Source: Eubacteriales bacterium (GTDB taxonomy: Bacteria; Bacillota; Clostridia; Lachnospirales; Lachnospiraceae). From it: DNA of 36,207 nt. Positions 15,958 to 24,411 of the stretch are shown here, piece by piece. Location of the stretch: contig JAUNWP010000011.1 of the NCBI GenBank assembly GCA_030540255.1, forward strand, positions 1 through 36,207, written 5' to 3'. How positions within the stretch are numbered: the first letter of the stretch is position 1; every line of letters begins with the position of its first letter. Both the position numbers and the translations under genes were made by a program. Below the pieces are notes generated by a model. That model was not told where the DNA came from. It did not search any database and was given only the letters and a program-made list of their open reading frames with translations.

Positions 15958-15993
15958 GTATACATATCAATTGTATAGAGGAGGACAAAGCAA

Positions 15994-17199
15994 ATGAAAA
16001 AAAGAGCACTTTCATTATTGACGGCAGGAGCACTTGTCGCTGCAGCACTTTCCGGCTGCGGAGCATCGGGTTCTTCCGCAGAGACCACGGCGGCAGCATC
16101 ATCGGAGACTACAGCTTCCGCAGCTGACGGTGATACCCTTTCATTTGGAGTTATCGCACCACTTACCGGACCGCATGCATTATACGGTGAGGCAGCAAAG
16201 AATGGTGTTAATCTCGCTCTTGAGGAGATCAATGAAGCAGGCGGAGTTAAGGTCGGAGATAAGTCTTATTCACTTAATGCCGCAGTTATCTGTGATGACA
16301 AGTCCGATTCTACAGAGGCGATAAGTGCATATAACAACTGCGCATCCTACGATATTTTAGGTATTATCGGAACCTATGCAAGCTCCTGTACCAAGGCATT
16401 TGCGACTCAGGCACAGTCTGACGGTCTTATCGTTATCACACCTCAGTCCACCAATGCTTCTATATGTAAGATAGGTGATTATATCTTCCGTGCATGCTTC
16501 TCGGATGATGCTCAGGGCCCTGCAATGGCAGAGTTTATCAAGGATAAGCTCGGAGCCAAGAAGGCAGCGATCATCTACGGATCTAATGAGGATTATTGCA
16601 CAGGTCTTTATGAGTCGATAAGTAAGTATTTTGATGAAAACGGTGTTGATTACGTTGTTTATGAGTGCAACTCGACAGATACAGACTTCAGTGCACAGGT
16701 TTCAAAGGTAGTTGCAGAGGGCTGTGATGCGATTGCTTATCCTAACTATCTTGATACGGCTCCTATGCTTGTTCAGCAGGCAAGAGCTGCAGGCTTTACA
16801 GGCGGTATCGTAGGCGGTGACGGCTGGGACGGAGCCGATACAAGCGGACTTGAGGCTGATTTTGAGAACACCTATTATCTGAACCACCTTGATTTCGGAG
16901 ATGCAGACGAGAAGATACAGAACTTTGTAAAGACCTACACAGATGAGTTTGGTTCAGACAGTCTCTGCGCTGCAGCAGCTTTGTACTATGACTCTGTATA
17001 TATGCTCAAGCAGGCTATAGAGGAGTCGGGATCAACAGATCCGGCTGTTATCAAGGATGCACTTGCCGCAATAGATTTCACAGGTGTTACAGGACATGTA
17101 AAGTTTGACGAGAACGGAGATCCTATCAAGGCATTCACTATTGAGACATTTAAGGACGGCGAGGTTACTTACTACGACAAGGTTGGCGGAGAGGCATAA
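15994..17199 (+). CDS. Branched-chain amino-acid ABC transporter, substrate-binding lipoprotein (LivJ/LivK-like)
   Basis: 401 residues. Lipoprotein signal peptide with lipobox LSGC at Cys22, then a Ser/Ala/Thr-rich linker. The periplasmic-binding-protein type I fold starts at LSFGVIAPLTGPHALYGEAAKNG, with the AYNNCASYDILGIIGTYASSC region binding ligand; later DGWDGADTS and the C-terminal TGVTGHVKFDENGDPIKAF are typical of the Leu/Ile/Val receptor family. It hands amino acids to the LivHM channel on the membrane outside. AGGAGG lies 10 nt before the ATG. First gene of the five-gene operon; 27 nt separate it from livH. The ligand could be another amino acid or amide. Confidence 0.9.
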   Translation: MKKRALSLLTAGALVAAALSGCGASGSSAETTAAASSETTASAADGDTLSFGVIAPLTGPHALYGEAAKNGVNLALEEINEAGGVKVGDKSYSLNAAVICDDKSDSTEAISAYNNCASYDILGIIGTYASSCTKAFATQAQSDGLIVITPQSTNASICKIGDYIFRACFSDDAQGPAMAEFIKDKLGAKKAAIIYGSNEDYCTGLYESISKYFDENGVDYVVYECNSTDTDFSAQVSKVVAEGCDAIAYPNYLDTAPMLVQQARAAGFTGGIVGGDGWDGADTSGLEADFENTYYLNHLDFGDADEKIQNFVKTYTDEFGSDSLCAAAALYYDSVYMLKQAIEESGSTDPAVIKDALAAIDFTGVTGHVKFDENGDPIKAFTIETFKDGEVTYYDKVGGEA

Positions 17200-17226
17200 A
17201 AGCCTCTCTCGGAAGGGGGATACGAA

Positions 17227-18114
17227 ATGCTTTTATTTCTGCAGAGCCTGACTAACGGGCTGAATCTGGGATCTATATATGCACTGACCGCACTCGGTTA
17301 CACGATGGTATACGGAATAATCAGGATGATCAACTTTGCTCATGGTGATTTTATCATGATAGGCGGATTTACATTATTCTATTCGATACCGTTTATGGAC
17401 AGCATAGGTGTGCCGAAGCCGTTTGCAATAATTATTGCCATACTTGTGTGCGTTGCAGTCGGAGTACTCACGGAGCAGATCGCGTATAAGCCTGTCAGAG
17501 GACACGGTTCTATGACTGCACTTATAACCGCTTTGGGAATGAGTCTGTTTCTTGAAAATCTGGCGCTGGTACTCTTCGGAACGACTCCGAGAAATGTTCC
17601 GGCTATGTTTGATCTTCCGAATATAACGATCGGCAATATTTCCCTGCAGGGTAAAACACTTCTGACTCTTTCCATAGGAATCATTACAATGATTCTTCTG
17701 ATGATATTTGTTCAGAAGACAACTATAGGCAAGGCGATGCGTGCGGTCCCGGAGGACCGCATAGCCTCCGCTCTTGTAGGCATCAATGTCAACAGAGTTA
17801 TTACAGTTACCTTTGCACTCGGTTCGGGACTTGCTGCTATAGCTTCCATGATGTACGTAACATCGTATGTCAGCATAAAGAATGAGCTTGGTATAACACT
17901 CGGACTTAAAGCCTTTGCGGCAGCTATATTGGGTGGTATAGGTTCAATACCGGGCGCAATGATAGGAGGACTCCTACTCGGACTTATAGAGATATTTGTT
18001 AAGGTATACCTTTTCCCTTCATGGTATGAGGCTATAACCTACGGTCTCTTGATTTTGGTACTGCTGATAAAGCCTACCGGACTTCTCGGCAGAAAAGACA
18101 ACGAGAAAGTCTGA
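17227..18114 (+). CDS. livH: Branched-chain amino-acid ABC transporter permease LivH
   Basis: 295 residues, about eight hydrophobic helices. It has the LivH hallmarks: SLTNGLNLGSIYALTALGYTMVYGI at the start, INFAHGDF, then the cytoplasmic coupling loop TTIGKAMRAVPEDRIASALVGINV that meets the ATPases, and a C-terminal GLKAFAAAILGGIGSIPGAM. It forms the inner-membrane channel with LivM. AAGGGGG sits 6-7 nt upstream of the ATG. The stop is just before the livM start, consistent with coupled translation. Confidence 0.93.
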   Translation: MLLFLQSLTNGLNLGSIYALTALGYTMVYGIIRMINFAHGDFIMIGGFTLFYSIPFMDSIGVPKPFAIIIAILVCVAVGVLTEQIAYKPVRGHGSMTALITALGMSLFLENLALVLFGTTPRNVPAMFDLPNITIGNISLQGKTLLTLSIGIITMILLMIFVQKTTIGKAMRAVPEDRIASALVGINVNRVITVTFALGSGLAAIASMMYVTSYVSIKNELGITLGLKAFAAAILGGIGSIPGAMIGGLLLGLIEIFVKVYLFPSWYEAITYGLLILVLLIKPTGLLGRKDNEKV

Positions 18115-18124
18115 GGTGAGTATT

Positions 18125-19222
18125 ATGAATGCTTCTTACAAGAGACATTATCTTATAAATCTTGCAGGCATTGCGGTACTGTTCGCTCTGCTTTGTCTGC
18201 TCGTTGATACAGGTATACTGGGACGCAGAACAGAGTATATCAAGGGACTTGCCATTATAGGTATGTACAGCATCATCATGGTATGTTCGCTGAATCTGCT
18301 TACAGGATACATGGGTGAATTTTCACTCGGACATGCGGGCTTTATGTCAATAGGTGCCTATTCTGCGGCAATATTTACATCCTTGCTTGCCCTTTACGAG
18401 ATATCGATACCGGCACCGATACTCTTTGTTATTTCACTTATCATTGCCGGAGCAGTGGCTGCGGTATTCGGAATCATAGTAGGTATTCCGGCGCTGAGGC
18501 TCAGAGGAGACTATCTGTGTATAGTTACGGTTGCCGTTGCCGAGATCATAAGAGTTATGCTCTGTAATCTTTCAATACCTGCCATCACAGGCAGCTCTAC
18601 CTTCGGAAAGTCATTTGCAGGCATACCTAAGATAGCTGATTTTCATTATGTATTTATAGCAACTGTTATCTGCGTAACTCTCATGTATATGTATATACGT
18701 TCAAGATTCGGACGTGCGGTAATAGCCATAAGAGAGGACTACATAGCGGCAAGTGCTTCGGGTCTTAACGTTACCAAGCATAAGGTAATGACATTTACTA
18801 TATCTGCATTTTTTGCCGGAGTATCGGGTGCAATATATGCACTCAGCATTACCTCGCTGCTTCCTACATATTTTAGCTTTTCAAAGTCATCTGAGTTTCT
18901 CGCCATGGTTATCATGGGAGGCAGCGGATCTATGACAGGCTCTATAGTGGCTGCTCCGATACTTTCGGCACTTCCGCAGATCATTTCGTATGTAAATGCT
19001 GACTTTGCAAGCTATCGTATGCTGATCTACGCAGTGCTTTTGATAGTTATCATGATCTTCAAACCGTCCGGAATATTCGGAAGCTATGAGTTCTCGCTTG
19101 AGAGATTGATAGATAAGCTGTCAGGCAGGAATAAGGTAAAAGCTGTGACTGCGACAGGCGGAGCCTCGACTGAGGTGTCAACAACAGCAGCCGGCAAGGA
19201 TGATATCGGGGAGGTGAAGTGA
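18125..19222 (+). CDS. livM: Branched-chain amino-acid ABC transporter permease LivM
   Basis: 365 residues, about nine hydrophobic helices, with a hydrophilic C-terminal tail after GIFGSYEFSLERLIDKLSGR. Family motifs include SLNLLTGYMGEFSLGHAGFMSIGAY, GDYLCIVTVAVAEIIRV, the coupling loop SRFGRAVIAIREDYIAASASGLNV, and a GGSGSMTGSIVAAP stretch. Partner of LivH. An in-frame GTG at 18116 is possible, but it lies within the GAGGTGAG ribosome site that serves the ATG at 18125, so 18125 is preferred. livG begins 2 nt after the stop. Confidence 0.92.
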   Translation: MNASYKRHYLINLAGIAVLFALLCLLVDTGILGRRTEYIKGLAIIGMYSIIMVCSLNLLTGYMGEFSLGHAGFMSIGAYSAAIFTSLLALYEISIPAPILFVISLIIAGAVAAVFGIIVGIPALRLRGDYLCIVTVAVAEIIRVMLCNLSIPAITGSSTFGKSFAGIPKIADFHYVFIATVICVTLMYMYIRSRFGRAVIAIREDYIAASASGLNVTKHKVMTFTISAFFAGVSGAIYALSITSLLPTYFSFSKSSEFLAMVIMGGSGSMTGSIVAAPILSALPQIISYVNADFASYRMLIYAVLLIVIMIFKPSGIFGSYEFSLERLIDKLSGRNKVKAVTATGGASTEVSTTAAGKDDIGEVK

Positions 19223-19223
19223 T

Positions 19224-20003
19224 ATGTCTGAGACAAAGACTCATGTACTTGAGACAAAGGGACTCGGAATAGCCTTCGGAGGCCTAAAGGCAAACAATGA
19301 TGTCAATATCGTTATTGACGAAGGCGAGCTTATAGGACTTATAGGACCTAACGGAGCCGGAAAAACAACCTTCTTCAACCTTATTACCGGTGTTTATCAG
19401 CCGACAGAGGGCAGTTATTATCTGAACGGAACAAAGATGAACGGCAAGACCACTTATCAGGTGGTTGAGGCAGGTATAGCACGAACCTTTCAGAACATCA
19501 GATTGTTTAAGAAGATGAGCGTGCTTGACAATGTCAGAGTTGCCTTTAACAAGGATATGAAGGCAAGCTTATTTGATTCCTTTCTGCGTACGCGCAGATA
19601 CAGAGAGGAAGAGGCAAGGATATACGGCAAGGCTATGGAGCTGCTTCAAATGTTTGATCTTGATAAATATGCGGATCAGGCAGCAGAGAACCTGCCTTAC
19701 GGACAGCAGAGGCGTCTTGAGATAGTAAGGGCTCTTGCCACGGATATGAAGCTCTTGCTGCTGGATGAGCCGGCAGCAGGTATGAACCCTACGGAGACAG
19801 AGCAGCTCTTGCATTCAATCAGGATGATCAGGGAACATTTTCATATACCGGTACTGCTTATCGAGCATGATATGAGTCTGGTTATGAATGTATGTGAACG
19901 AATATATGTACTCAATTTCGGAGAGATACTTGCATCGGGAACTCCGTCCGAGATAGCACAGAACCCGGAGGTTATTGAGGCTTATCTGGGTAAAGAGGCG
20001 TAA
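19224..20003 (+). CDS. livG: Branched-chain amino-acid ABC transporter ATP-binding protein LivG
   Basis: 259 residues. Walker A GPNGAGKTT (about 42-50), the Q-loop in IARTFQNIRLF, the signature YGQQRRLEIVRAL (the LivG form in place of LSGGQ), Walker B LLLLDEPAAGMNP, and the H-loop in LLIEHDMSLV. One of two different ATPase subunits that power LivHM. GGGGAGGTGAAG gives the ribosome site. livF follows after 13 nt. Confidence 0.95.
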   Translation: MSETKTHVLETKGLGIAFGGLKANNDVNIVIDEGELIGLIGPNGAGKTTFFNLITGVYQPTEGSYYLNGTKMNGKTTYQVVEAGIARTFQNIRLFKKMSVLDNVRVAFNKDMKASLFDSFLRTRRYREEEARIYGKAMELLQMFDLDKYADQAAENLPYGQQRRLEIVRALATDMKLLLLDEPAAGMNPTETEQLLHSIRMIREHFHIPVLLIEHDMSLVMNVCERIYVLNFGEILASGTPSEIAQNPEVIEAYLGKEA

Positions 20004-20016
20004 AGGAGGTAGTAAG

Positions 20017-20721
20017 ATGCTGAAGATCGATAATCTTAATGTTCATTATGGCGTTATTCATGCGATAAATGATGTATCCATAGAGGTTCCGGATGGCCAG
20101 ATAGTAACACTTATCGGTGCAAACGGAGCAGGTAAGACGACCATCCTTCATACGATAACCGGGCTCAAAAAGGCTACAAGCGGTTCGATACTCTGGAATG
20201 ACAAGGAACTGACCAAGGAACATGACTATAAGATAGTCAACTACAAGATGGCTCATGTTCCCGAAGGAAGACATGTATTTGCCAATATGAGCGTACAGGA
20301 GAATCTTGAGATGGGTGCGGCATTTACAGCCGAAAAATCAGATACCGCCGAGCTGATAGAGGATGTTTATAAAAGATTTCCGAGATTGAGAGAACGTGCA
20401 AAACAGTTTGCGGGAACTTTATCCGGAGGAGAGCAGCAGATGCTCGCAGTAGGACGTGCGCTTATGAGCAGACCGAAGATACTGCTTATGGATGAGCCTT
20501 CGATGGGCTTGTCTCCGATACTTGTTCAGGAGATATTCAAGATCATCAAGGAGCTGCATGAGCAGGGACTTACCATATTGCTTGTCGAACAGAATGCCCG
20601 CATGGCGCTGTCTATTGCTGATCAGGGATATGTACTTGAAAACGGCAGGATCAAGATGCATGACAAAGCCGACGAATTACTTAGGAATGATGAGGTAAGA
20701 AAGGCTTACCTCGGAGTCTGA
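20017..20721 (+). CDS. livF: Branched-chain amino-acid ABC transporter ATP-binding protein LivF
   Basis: 234 residues from the ATG at 20017, chosen because AAAGGAGG lies just upstream; the frame is open from 19975, inside livG. Walker A GANGAGKTT, the Q-loop region NYKMAHVPEGRHVF, the canonical signature LSGGEQQMLAVGRAL, Walker B ILLMDEPSMGLSP and the switch LLVEQNA. It pairs with LivG. Last gene of the operon, followed by two terminator-like hairpins. Confidence 0.95.
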   Translation: MLKIDNLNVHYGVIHAINDVSIEVPDGQIVTLIGANGAGKTTILHTITGLKKATSGSILWNDKELTKEHDYKIVNYKMAHVPEGRHVFANMSVQENLEMGAAFTAEKSDTAELIEDVYKRFPRLRERAKQFAGTLSGGEQQMLAVGRALMSRPKILLMDEPSMGLSPILVQEIFKIIKELHEQGLTILLVEQNARMALSIADQGYVLENGRIKMHDKADELLRNDEVRKAYLGV

Positions 20722-20844
20722 TAAGCAAGTTGATTGATATTTCTCATAGTTTGCTTCGGCAGTCCGATGCGGTAATGGTGATCCCCCCGTTTTTGTCAGT
20801 GTCGTTGAAGACTGCCTTAAGCATAGATACAACTTTTTCCGAGC

Positions 20845-20868
20845 AGCCGGGCCCGTAAGGACCCGGCT
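20845..20868 (+). terminator. Terminator-like hairpin after livF
   Basis: AGCCGGG (20845-20851) pairs perfectly with CCCGGCT (20862-20868) over a 10-nt loop. It is followed by TGTT, a poor U-tract, so it is probably a partial terminator. The rest of 20722-20958 shows no coding signal. Confidence 0.5.
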
Positions 20869-20958
20869 TGTTCATGTATTGCGGCGGATATGATTGGATG
20901 AGAAATAAGTTTAGTTGATATTAAATATGAATAAATAACTACAAGTTTAGCCTTACAG

Positions 20959-20992
20959 AAAACGGGAACTGCCCTAAAGCGGTTCCCGTTTT
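20959..20992. terminator. Bidirectional terminator, copy A of a repeated terminator
   Basis: AAAACGGGAACTGC pairs with GCGGTTCCCGTTTT (one wobble) around CCTAAA. It lies between the convergent livF and DegV genes, with T-runs on both strands. The same 33-nt sequence, inverted and with one difference, recurs at 26624-26656. Confidence 0.85.
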
Positions 20993-21016
20993 GTAAATGT
21001 AAATATAAGCATCAAA

Positions 21017-21853
21017 TTATCTGCTGCGCTCGAAGCCTACTATGAAGCCTCCTTTTTCGGCATAATAGCTGCACAATATGCCTGTACGGTGAATGTCTAT
21101 AAGTACATCTCCGAATTTCTCTCTGATAAGCGCTGCAAGATCGTTGGCTGCCTGTTCATTACGGTTGTGGGATATGACTACCTTTCCGCCGTTGTAATTA
21201 AGATTAAGCATCTGCTTGAAGGTGCCGAGCAGAGTCTTCTTGTAGCCTCTGTGCTTGCCTACAAGGTCTATCTTACCCTCATCGTTTGCTTCACCTATCA
21301 TACGCATATCGAGTAGACCTACTGCCTTGGCAATGAAAGGACTTACTCTTCCTGCCTTGGCGAGCATCTGAATGGACTGGAGTGTAAACAAGAGACCTGT
21401 GTTGCTCCTGTATTCTAAAGTCTTGTTATAGGCTGTCTCCGGATCTGCGCCGTTGGCAAGCTGGTCTCTCAGGTATTCTATCATAAGTACCATCTTAGGA
21501 CCTGTTGCAAGAGAGTCTATTACATATACATGTCTGCCGGGATGATGCTCCTCATACATGGATTTGGCGGTCATAGCTCCGTTGTAGCTTCCTGACAGAC
21601 CGTGAGTTATTGTAAAGCAAAATACGGTCTCGGCATCTCCAAAACTCTCAAGCCACTCATCCGGTGACGGACAGGATGAAGAGGTTTTGCCGTCAAATGA
21701 GTACAGAGCTTCATCAAAAGCATCCATATCCACATCGGCGGTATCAGCCCAATCGGTATCACCGATCATGATATGAAGCGGTACTGTTTTATAATTCTCA
21801 CCCTCTATCTTGAATAGATTTGATGATGAATCCGAAACTATTAAGTAAGACAT
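21017..21853 (-). CDS. DegV family fatty-acid-binding protein
   Basis: 278 residues, the normal DegV length. N-terminal SYLIVSDSSSNLFK with the Ser-rich loop that holds the fatty-acid carboxylate, then VPLHIMIGDTDW, TSSCPSPDEWLESF, the conserved ITHGLSGSYNGAMTAK, a Gly/Pro-bounded MLAKAGRVSPFIAKAVGLL, and C-terminal VVISHNRNEQAAND. Family members bind fatty acids and in some Firmicutes deliver them to the fatty-acid kinase. It is alone on minus, with a terminator on its 3' side. AAGGAG lies about 12 nt before the ATG, a rather long spacing. Confidence 0.92.
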   Translation of the reverse strand: MSYLIVSDSSSNLFKIEGENYKTVPLHIMIGDTDWADTADVDMDAFDEALYSFDGKTSSSCPSPDEWLESFGDAETVFCFTITHGLSGSYNGAMTAKSMYEEHHPGRHVYVIDSLATGPKMVLMIEYLRDQLANGADPETAYNKTLEYRSNTGLLFTLQSIQMLAKAGRVSPFIAKAVGLLDMRMIGEANDEGKIDLVGKHRGYKKTLLGTFKQMLNLNYNGGKVVISHNRNEQAANDLAALIREKFGDVLIDIHRTGILCSYYAEKGGFIVGFERSR

Positions 21854-21964
21854 TATATCTGTGATCTCCTTCGCATGCCGCCTGATATATCAAGCAGGTT
21901 TTATTAAATAAGCATACAGAGCTAATATAGCATTTTTTTTTGAAAATAACAGTATGAAATTTTA

Positions 21965-23410
21965 TCAGCCGGTAAGACCGGTATCATTGATTATCTTATC
22001 GCTGATACTCTTTAACTCTGAGCTTGGAGTATAAGGAACTCCGGGATATAAAAATTCATGCAGCTTGATTGCATTGCTCTCAAGTGTAACAGGTATTACA
22101 CAGTCAAGCTTACCGACATTCTGCCCCTGTTTATCAAACGGGAAGCCTGCAGTTTCGGATATATAATATTTGCTTATGCCGTGAGCAAACGGGATAAGAT
22201 CATCCGGTGTTACGCTTGTTGATATCTCCGGCATTACAGTCATGATAATGTTGGCAAGTGTGGAGTAATCAGCATTTTTAGCCTTATCAAGCGCAAGACC
22301 TATGACTTTTCTCTGTCGCTCTGTTCTCTTATAATCCGTATCCATCAGTCTCAGTCTTGCGTAGGCAACTGCCTGAACTCCGTCAAGATGGTTCATGCCT
22401 GCATGCTCAAGCTGATGTGAACCTATGCCGGTGCTGTTGACCGTCTCGGTTATAAATGCATTGATGTACTTAAACTCTGCATCACTTATCTCAAGATCGA
22501 CTCCCCCTAAGATATTGATGGTGTCGGCAACTGCCTTCCAGTTAAATGTGGCGTAATCGTCTATCTTGACATCCGTATTGTGTTCGACAGCCCATATAGC
22601 CTGCTCCGGACCGCCTTTGAAATATGCCTCGTTAAGCTTATGATACTTGCCGTCACTGCTTATCTTGGTATAGGTATCTCTGTACATGGATACAAGCTTG
22701 ACCTCACCCGAAGACCTGTCTATACGTGCGATTATATTGACATCCGACAGGGCATCCTTACCGAGATTGCCGTTACGGGAATCAACTCCGAACACCGCCA
22801 CGGTATAATAGCCGGTTTGTCCGGTTATGAATTTGTAAGTGACAAATCCAAGGAGTCCGATAAAGAGCAGCAGCATGAGCTTGAGCACGGGATGCTTTTT
22901 CTTTGGCTTTTCGTTCGTTTCGCCGTAATCGTCATAATTTTCTGAAAGCGCAGGCTTTTTTTGTTTTGCTTCGGCTCTTGCTTCCTGTCTGTATGCAGGA
23001 CCTTCATGTCTTGATGACGATGAGCTTTTTCTTACCTTAGCATCGTTTGATCGTGTATGTACCGTGCCTGACGGCTTTCTCTCGGGTGCCGCTGTACTGC
23101 TGCGGTTTGCAGCCTCCGGCATACGATTTTCGTATGCGGCATTTACATTATCATAAGCCGCAGCTTGACTGTCAGGCACAAATGCCTCTCTTACCGGTGC
23201 TTCAGGCTTTGTATATGCAGAGCGGGTCTGTTTCTCGGTATAGTTATTATGCTCGTATACCGCTATGCTGTCTTCAAGACTTTCGGCGATATGCGCCATA
23301 TCAACACCGTTTAATGGCTGTTCCTGTTCCCTTCTGTGCGGAACTCTCGAACGGCTTCTTCGTCCGGAAGTGTCTGCATTTATATCATTGTAGTTGTTGT
23401 CGTTATCCAT
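21965..23410 (-). CDS. LytR-CpsA-Psr (LCP) family wall-polymer ligase
   Basis: 481 residues. A long hydrophilic cytoplasmic N-terminus (1-172) rich in Arg, Ser and Ala, one transmembrane helix (about 174-194, PVLKLMLLLFIGLLGFV), then the extracellular LCP domain: VFGVDSRNGNLGKDALSDVN, VKLVSMYRDTYTKI, KLNEAYFKGG, the NILGGVDLEISDAEF segment, and AYARLRLMDTDYKRTERQRKV, which carries the conserved Arg and Asp residues for the polyprenyl-phosphate substrate and metal. LCP proteins transfer wall teichoic acid, capsule or glycans from lipid carrier to peptidoglycan. The N-terminal extension of about 170 residues is longer than usual and may be regulatory. The ribosome site is CGGAG just upstream. 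Confidence 0.93.
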   Translation of the reverse strand: MDNDNNYNDINADTSGRRSRSRVPHRREQEQPLNGVDMAHIAESLEDSIAVYEHNNYTEKQTRSAYTKPEAPVREAFVPDSQAAAYDNVNAAYENRMPEAANRSSTAAPERKPSGTVHTRSNDAKVRKSSSSSRHEGPAYRQEARAEAKQKKPALSENYDDYGETNEKPKKKHPVLKLMLLLFIGLLGFVTYKFITGQTGYYTVAVFGVDSRNGNLGKDALSDVNIIARIDRSSGEVKLVSMYRDTYTKISSDGKYHKLNEAYFKGGPEQAIWAVEHNTDVKIDDYATFNWKAVADTINILGGVDLEISDAEFKYINAFITETVNSTGIGSHQLEHAGMNHLDGVQAVAYARLRLMDTDYKRTERQRKVIGLALDKAKNADYSTLANIIMTVMPEISTSVTPDDLIPFAHGISKYYISETAGFPFDKQGQNVGKLDCVIPVTLESNAIKLHEFLYPGVPYTPSSELKSISDKIINDTGLTG

Positions 23411-23645
23411 ATATGCTCCGTTTTATATATTATGATTACGGGGTCAAAATAAGTTTTGCTCCGTCTGATACCGGATCGTCTCGTGCTTGGCACTCTCGTA
23501 ATTATATACATTTTCTGATATTTTTAGATTGTAGCACATCAATGTTAAGTAAGATTTAAAAACATATTAAGAATAGGCGTATATAGGGAAATTTAGCTTC
23601 CGGGATACTTTTAAAACAGGCTTGTGTATTATAGAATAAGAGACG

Positions 23646-24278
23646 ATGGATATTGCAAATGTAGAAAAAAATTTCAAATCACACAAGTTCAGGAGGCTGA
23701 AGGCATCCAAGGCACGTGACGCCGCTGTAATGATACCTCTTGTTACTGATGCCGACGGTGCGCTCGGAATACTGTTTGAGGTAAGAAGCCGCAAGATAAT
23801 TCAGGGCGGTGAGATATGCTTTCCCGGCGGTCGCATAGATGAAGGCGAAAAGCCTATGGAGACCGTTATTCGTGAAGCTCATGAGGAGCTTCAGATCCCG
23901 GAGGAAAGTATTGACATAATCGCACCTATGTTCATCATGAACGGTATCAGTGACTCGCTTATCTATGCATACCTCGGAAGTATAAGAGATTATAAACAGA
24001 GTTTTTCGGAGGATGAGGTTGAAAATGTCTTTATCCTGAGCCTCGATGAACTTATAAGTATGGAGCCGAAGGAAAGTACGGCAGAGTTTGTTTTTTCAAT
24101 GCCGGAGGATTTTCATTATGAGCTGGTTCCGGGAGGCAGGGATTACTCATGGGCTAAGCGCAGCAAGAATTATTATTTCTATGAGACTCCCTACGGTGTG
24201 ATATGGGGGATGACGGCAGAGCTTTTGTATAGTTTTATATCTGAGCTTAAAGCTGTTCATACCGATACAAAAGCTTAA
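23646..24278 (+). CDS. CoA pyrophosphatase-type Nudix hydrolase
   Basis: 210 residues. The Nudix box (about 62-84) reads GRIDEGEKPMETVIREAHEE, with Gln where the last Gly of the consensus normally lies. The preceding VRSRKIIQGGEICFPGG matches the LTxR..xxHxGQVxFPGG pattern of CoA pyrophosphatases (the NudL/YeaB group), although several positions are changed. It probably hydrolyses CoA or derivatives to 3',5'-ADP and phosphopantetheine; other nucleotide diphosphates remain possible. Divergent from the LCP gene over a 235-nt region; no strong promoter was found, only TATTAT at 23627-23632 with a poor -35. Confidence 0.8.
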   Translation: MDIANVEKNFKSHKFRRLKASKARDAAVMIPLVTDADGALGILFEVRSRKIIQGGEICFPGGRIDEGEKPMETVIREAHEELQIPEESIDIIAPMFIMNGISDSLIYAYLGSIRDYKQSFSEDEVENVFILSLDELISMEPKESTAEFVFSMPEDFHYELVPGGRDYSWAKRSKNYYFYETPYGVIWGMTAELLYSFISELKAVHTDTKA

Positions 24279-24312
24279 GCAAGTATTTACCGCAGGCGGC
24301 ATTAGGAATTTT

Positions 24313-24342
24313 AATGACGATGCCGACTCGGCATGCTATAAT
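24313..24342 (+). promoter_or_regulatory. Promoter of the glutamine synthetase gene with a 15-bp dyad
   Basis: An extended -10, TGC-TATAAT (24334-24342), with only a weak -35 (AATGAC, 24313-24318). The perfect palindrome ATGCCGA-C-TCGGCAT (24320-24334) fills the spacer, the classic position for a repressor site. The leader to the ATG is about 65 nt. Confidence 0.6.
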
Positions 24343-24411
24343 GCACTATCATAAACATTTATATAATCGGCAGCATCAATGGCGATGTTGTGCAGGTGAA
24401 CGGGGGAACAA

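Noticed and set aside
15780-16232. 150-residue open frame on minus
   Set aside because: Antisense to the Liv binding-protein signal region; its low-complexity Ala/Ser content mirrors the plus-strand linker.
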